NCBI GenBank assembly: GCA_937988695.1
Contig: CALKHM010000050.1
Span: 1 to 5,076 of the forward strand
Direction of reading: 5' to 3'
DNA length: 5,076 bases
DNA from: an uncultured Microbacterium sp.
GTDB taxonomy: Bacteria > Actinomycetota > Actinomycetes > Actinomycetales > Microbacteriaceae
Shown one piece after another: positions 4,398-5,076 of this stretch (the first letter of the stretch is position 1; every line of letters begins with the position of its first letter). The translations under genes were made by a program, and so were the position numbers. Under the pieces are notes generated by a model. That model did no database searches. It was given only the letters and a program-made list of their open reading frames with translations, and was not told the origin of the DNA.

Positions 4398-5076
4398 GCC
4401 CGGCCCTCCGGCTTCCACAGGGTGGCGGTGGCATCGCGCAGCAGACCCTGGGTGACCGGCGACCGCGGTGCGGTCAGCAGGGTGCGCACGGGGGCCCGCT
4501 CGACGGTGCGGCCGTGCTCGAGCACGACGCCGTCGACGGCGATCTGCGACAGCACGGCCAGGTCGTGGGTGATGAAGATCAGCGACATGCCGTCGTCGTG
4601 CACGAGTGCGCGCAACAGGTCGAGGATCTCGGCCTGGATCGTGACGTCGAGCGCGGTCGTCGGCTCGTCGGCGATGAGCAGCCGCGGACGGCAGGCGAGG
4701 GCCATGGCGATCGCGATGCGTTGCCGCTGACCGCCGGAGAGCTGATGCGGGTACCGGTCGACGATGTGCTCGGGATCGGGCAGGCGCACCCGTTCCGCGG
4801 CAGCGATCGCGCGGCGCCGCGCGTCCCGGCGCGAGACGCGCTCGTGGATGCGGACGGCCTCGGCGATCTGTCGTCCGACGGTGCGGATGGGGTTCAGCGC
4901 TGTGCGCGGCTCCTGGAACACGATGCCGATCTCGTCGCCGCGGATGTCCGCCAGCGTGCGGTCGGGCATGCCGATCAGCTCGCGGTCGTCCCAGCGGATG
5001 CTGCCGCCGGCCGTCGCGCCGTCGGGAAGCAGCCCCAGCAGTGCCAGAGCCGTGAGCGACTTGCCCGAGCCGGACT
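4394..5076 (-). CDS. Peptide/nickel-type ABC importer ATP-binding protein, DppD/OppD-like, 5' end beyond right edge
   Basis: This is the partner ATPase of the importer. The visible 226 residues begin inside Walker A (SGSGKS). They continue with Q-loop VFQEP (52-56 of the visible part), signature LSGGQRQR (112-119), Walker B LLIADEP (132-138), TALD (140-143) and H-loop His170 in FITHDL. RTALNPIRTVG (57-67) after the Q-loop is characteristic of the DppD/OppD group. The C-terminal extension is short, ending WKPEGRA, and lacks the longer Cys-rich tail of some OppD proteins. The reading frame is continuous to the window edge, so an internal Met at 4969 is not the start; roughly 40 or more residues are missing. 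The stop overlaps the next ATPase start by 4 nt, so the two are translationally coupled. Permeases and the binding protein are expected further right. Confidence 0.94.
   Translation of the reverse strand, partial: SGSGKSLTALALLGLLPDGATAGGSIRWDDRELIGMPDRTLADIRGDEIGIVFQEPRTALNPIRTVGRQIAEAVRIHERVSRRDARRRAIAAAERVRLPDPEHIVDRYPHQLSGGQRQRIAIAMALACRPRLLIADEPTTALDVTIQAEILDLLRALVHDDGMSLIFITHDLAVLSQIAVDGVVLEHGRTVERAPVRTLLTAPRSPVTQGLLRDATATLWKPEGRA
4404..4409 (-). promoter_or_regulatory. Shine-Dalgarno of the DppF-like ATPase
   Basis: GGAGGG lies inside the 3' end of the upstream ATPase gene, six bases before ATG 4397. It decides the start in favour of 4397 over 4418 and supports coupled translation of the two ATPases. 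Confidence 0.8.

Noticed and set aside
2608..4434. A 608-codon minus-strand open frame spanning the DppF-like gene and the peptidase in another frame
   Set aside because: It has Arg/Ala-rich low-complexity translation and contains no motifs, whereas the in-register frames carry HExxH and Walker motifs.
2730..4730. A 666-codon open frame on the plus strand, antisense to the peptidase and both ATPases
   Set aside because: It overlaps three genes with intact, motif-complete products on the other strand. Its own translation is Arg/Val/Asp/His-rich with no recognisable domain, as expected of a shadow frame in GC-rich DNA.
4394..4969. Treating the Met at 4969 as the start of the DppD-like ATPase
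   Set aside because: The frame continues to the window edge and includes SGSGKS of Walker A, so the gene is truncated by the window and 4969 is internal.
4236..5076. An exact 20-nt repeat (4236-4255 and 5057-5076) and similar stretches shared by the two ATPase genes
   Set aside because: These encode the same Walker A and Walker B/signature segments in paralogous ABC ATPases. They reflect protein conservation and common codon use, not a DNA repeat element.

Overview
The window reads as a high-GC actinobacterial chromosome, most likely Microbacteriaceae (Microbacterium-like). The basis is GC-rich codon ends, leaderless-type gene starts, and the closest family resemblance of each product; I ran no database search. 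No mobile element, tRNA, rRNA or CRISPR array is visible. The content looks like ordinary accessory metabolism plus one notable protease/inhibitor pair.

Layout, left to right. (1) The first 108 codons of a methionine-pathway enzyme, MetY, lie on the minus strand and run off the left edge. (2) A 131-bp divergent intergenic region separates it from a YdfG-like short-chain dehydrogenase on the plus strand. (3) A 50-bp gap with a perfect 8-bp hairpin precedes ung (uracil-DNA glycosylase), also on the plus strand. (4) A 218-bp non-coding stretch separates ung from convergent minus-strand genes and carries an 84-nt imperfect inverted repeat. (5) The minus-strand block, in transcription order from the right edge, holds a DppD-like ABC ATPase (5' end off-window), a DppF-like ABC ATPase joined by an ATGA overlap, a protealysin-type M4 metallopeptidase starting 21 bp later, and an emfourin-like M4 inhibitor whose start overlaps the peptidase 3' end by 14 nt.

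How the genes fit together. The two ATPases are the energising subunits of a peptide/nickel-type importer, whose permeases and binding protein should lie upstream beyond the right edge. The peptidase and its presumed inhibitor form an overlapping pair, which would produce protease and antidote together. The peptidase has no visible signal peptide but carries a short protealysin-type precursor region, so its site of action is open. Its proximity to a peptide importer suggests peptide scavenging or turnover, but that link is inference.

Three genes (SDR, ung, M4 peptidase) share the same start architecture: a TAnnnT hexamer, exactly six bases, then the start codon, with no convincing Shine-Dalgarno. 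This is the signature of leaderless mRNAs. metY and the DppF-like gene instead have clear Shine-Dalgarno sequences.
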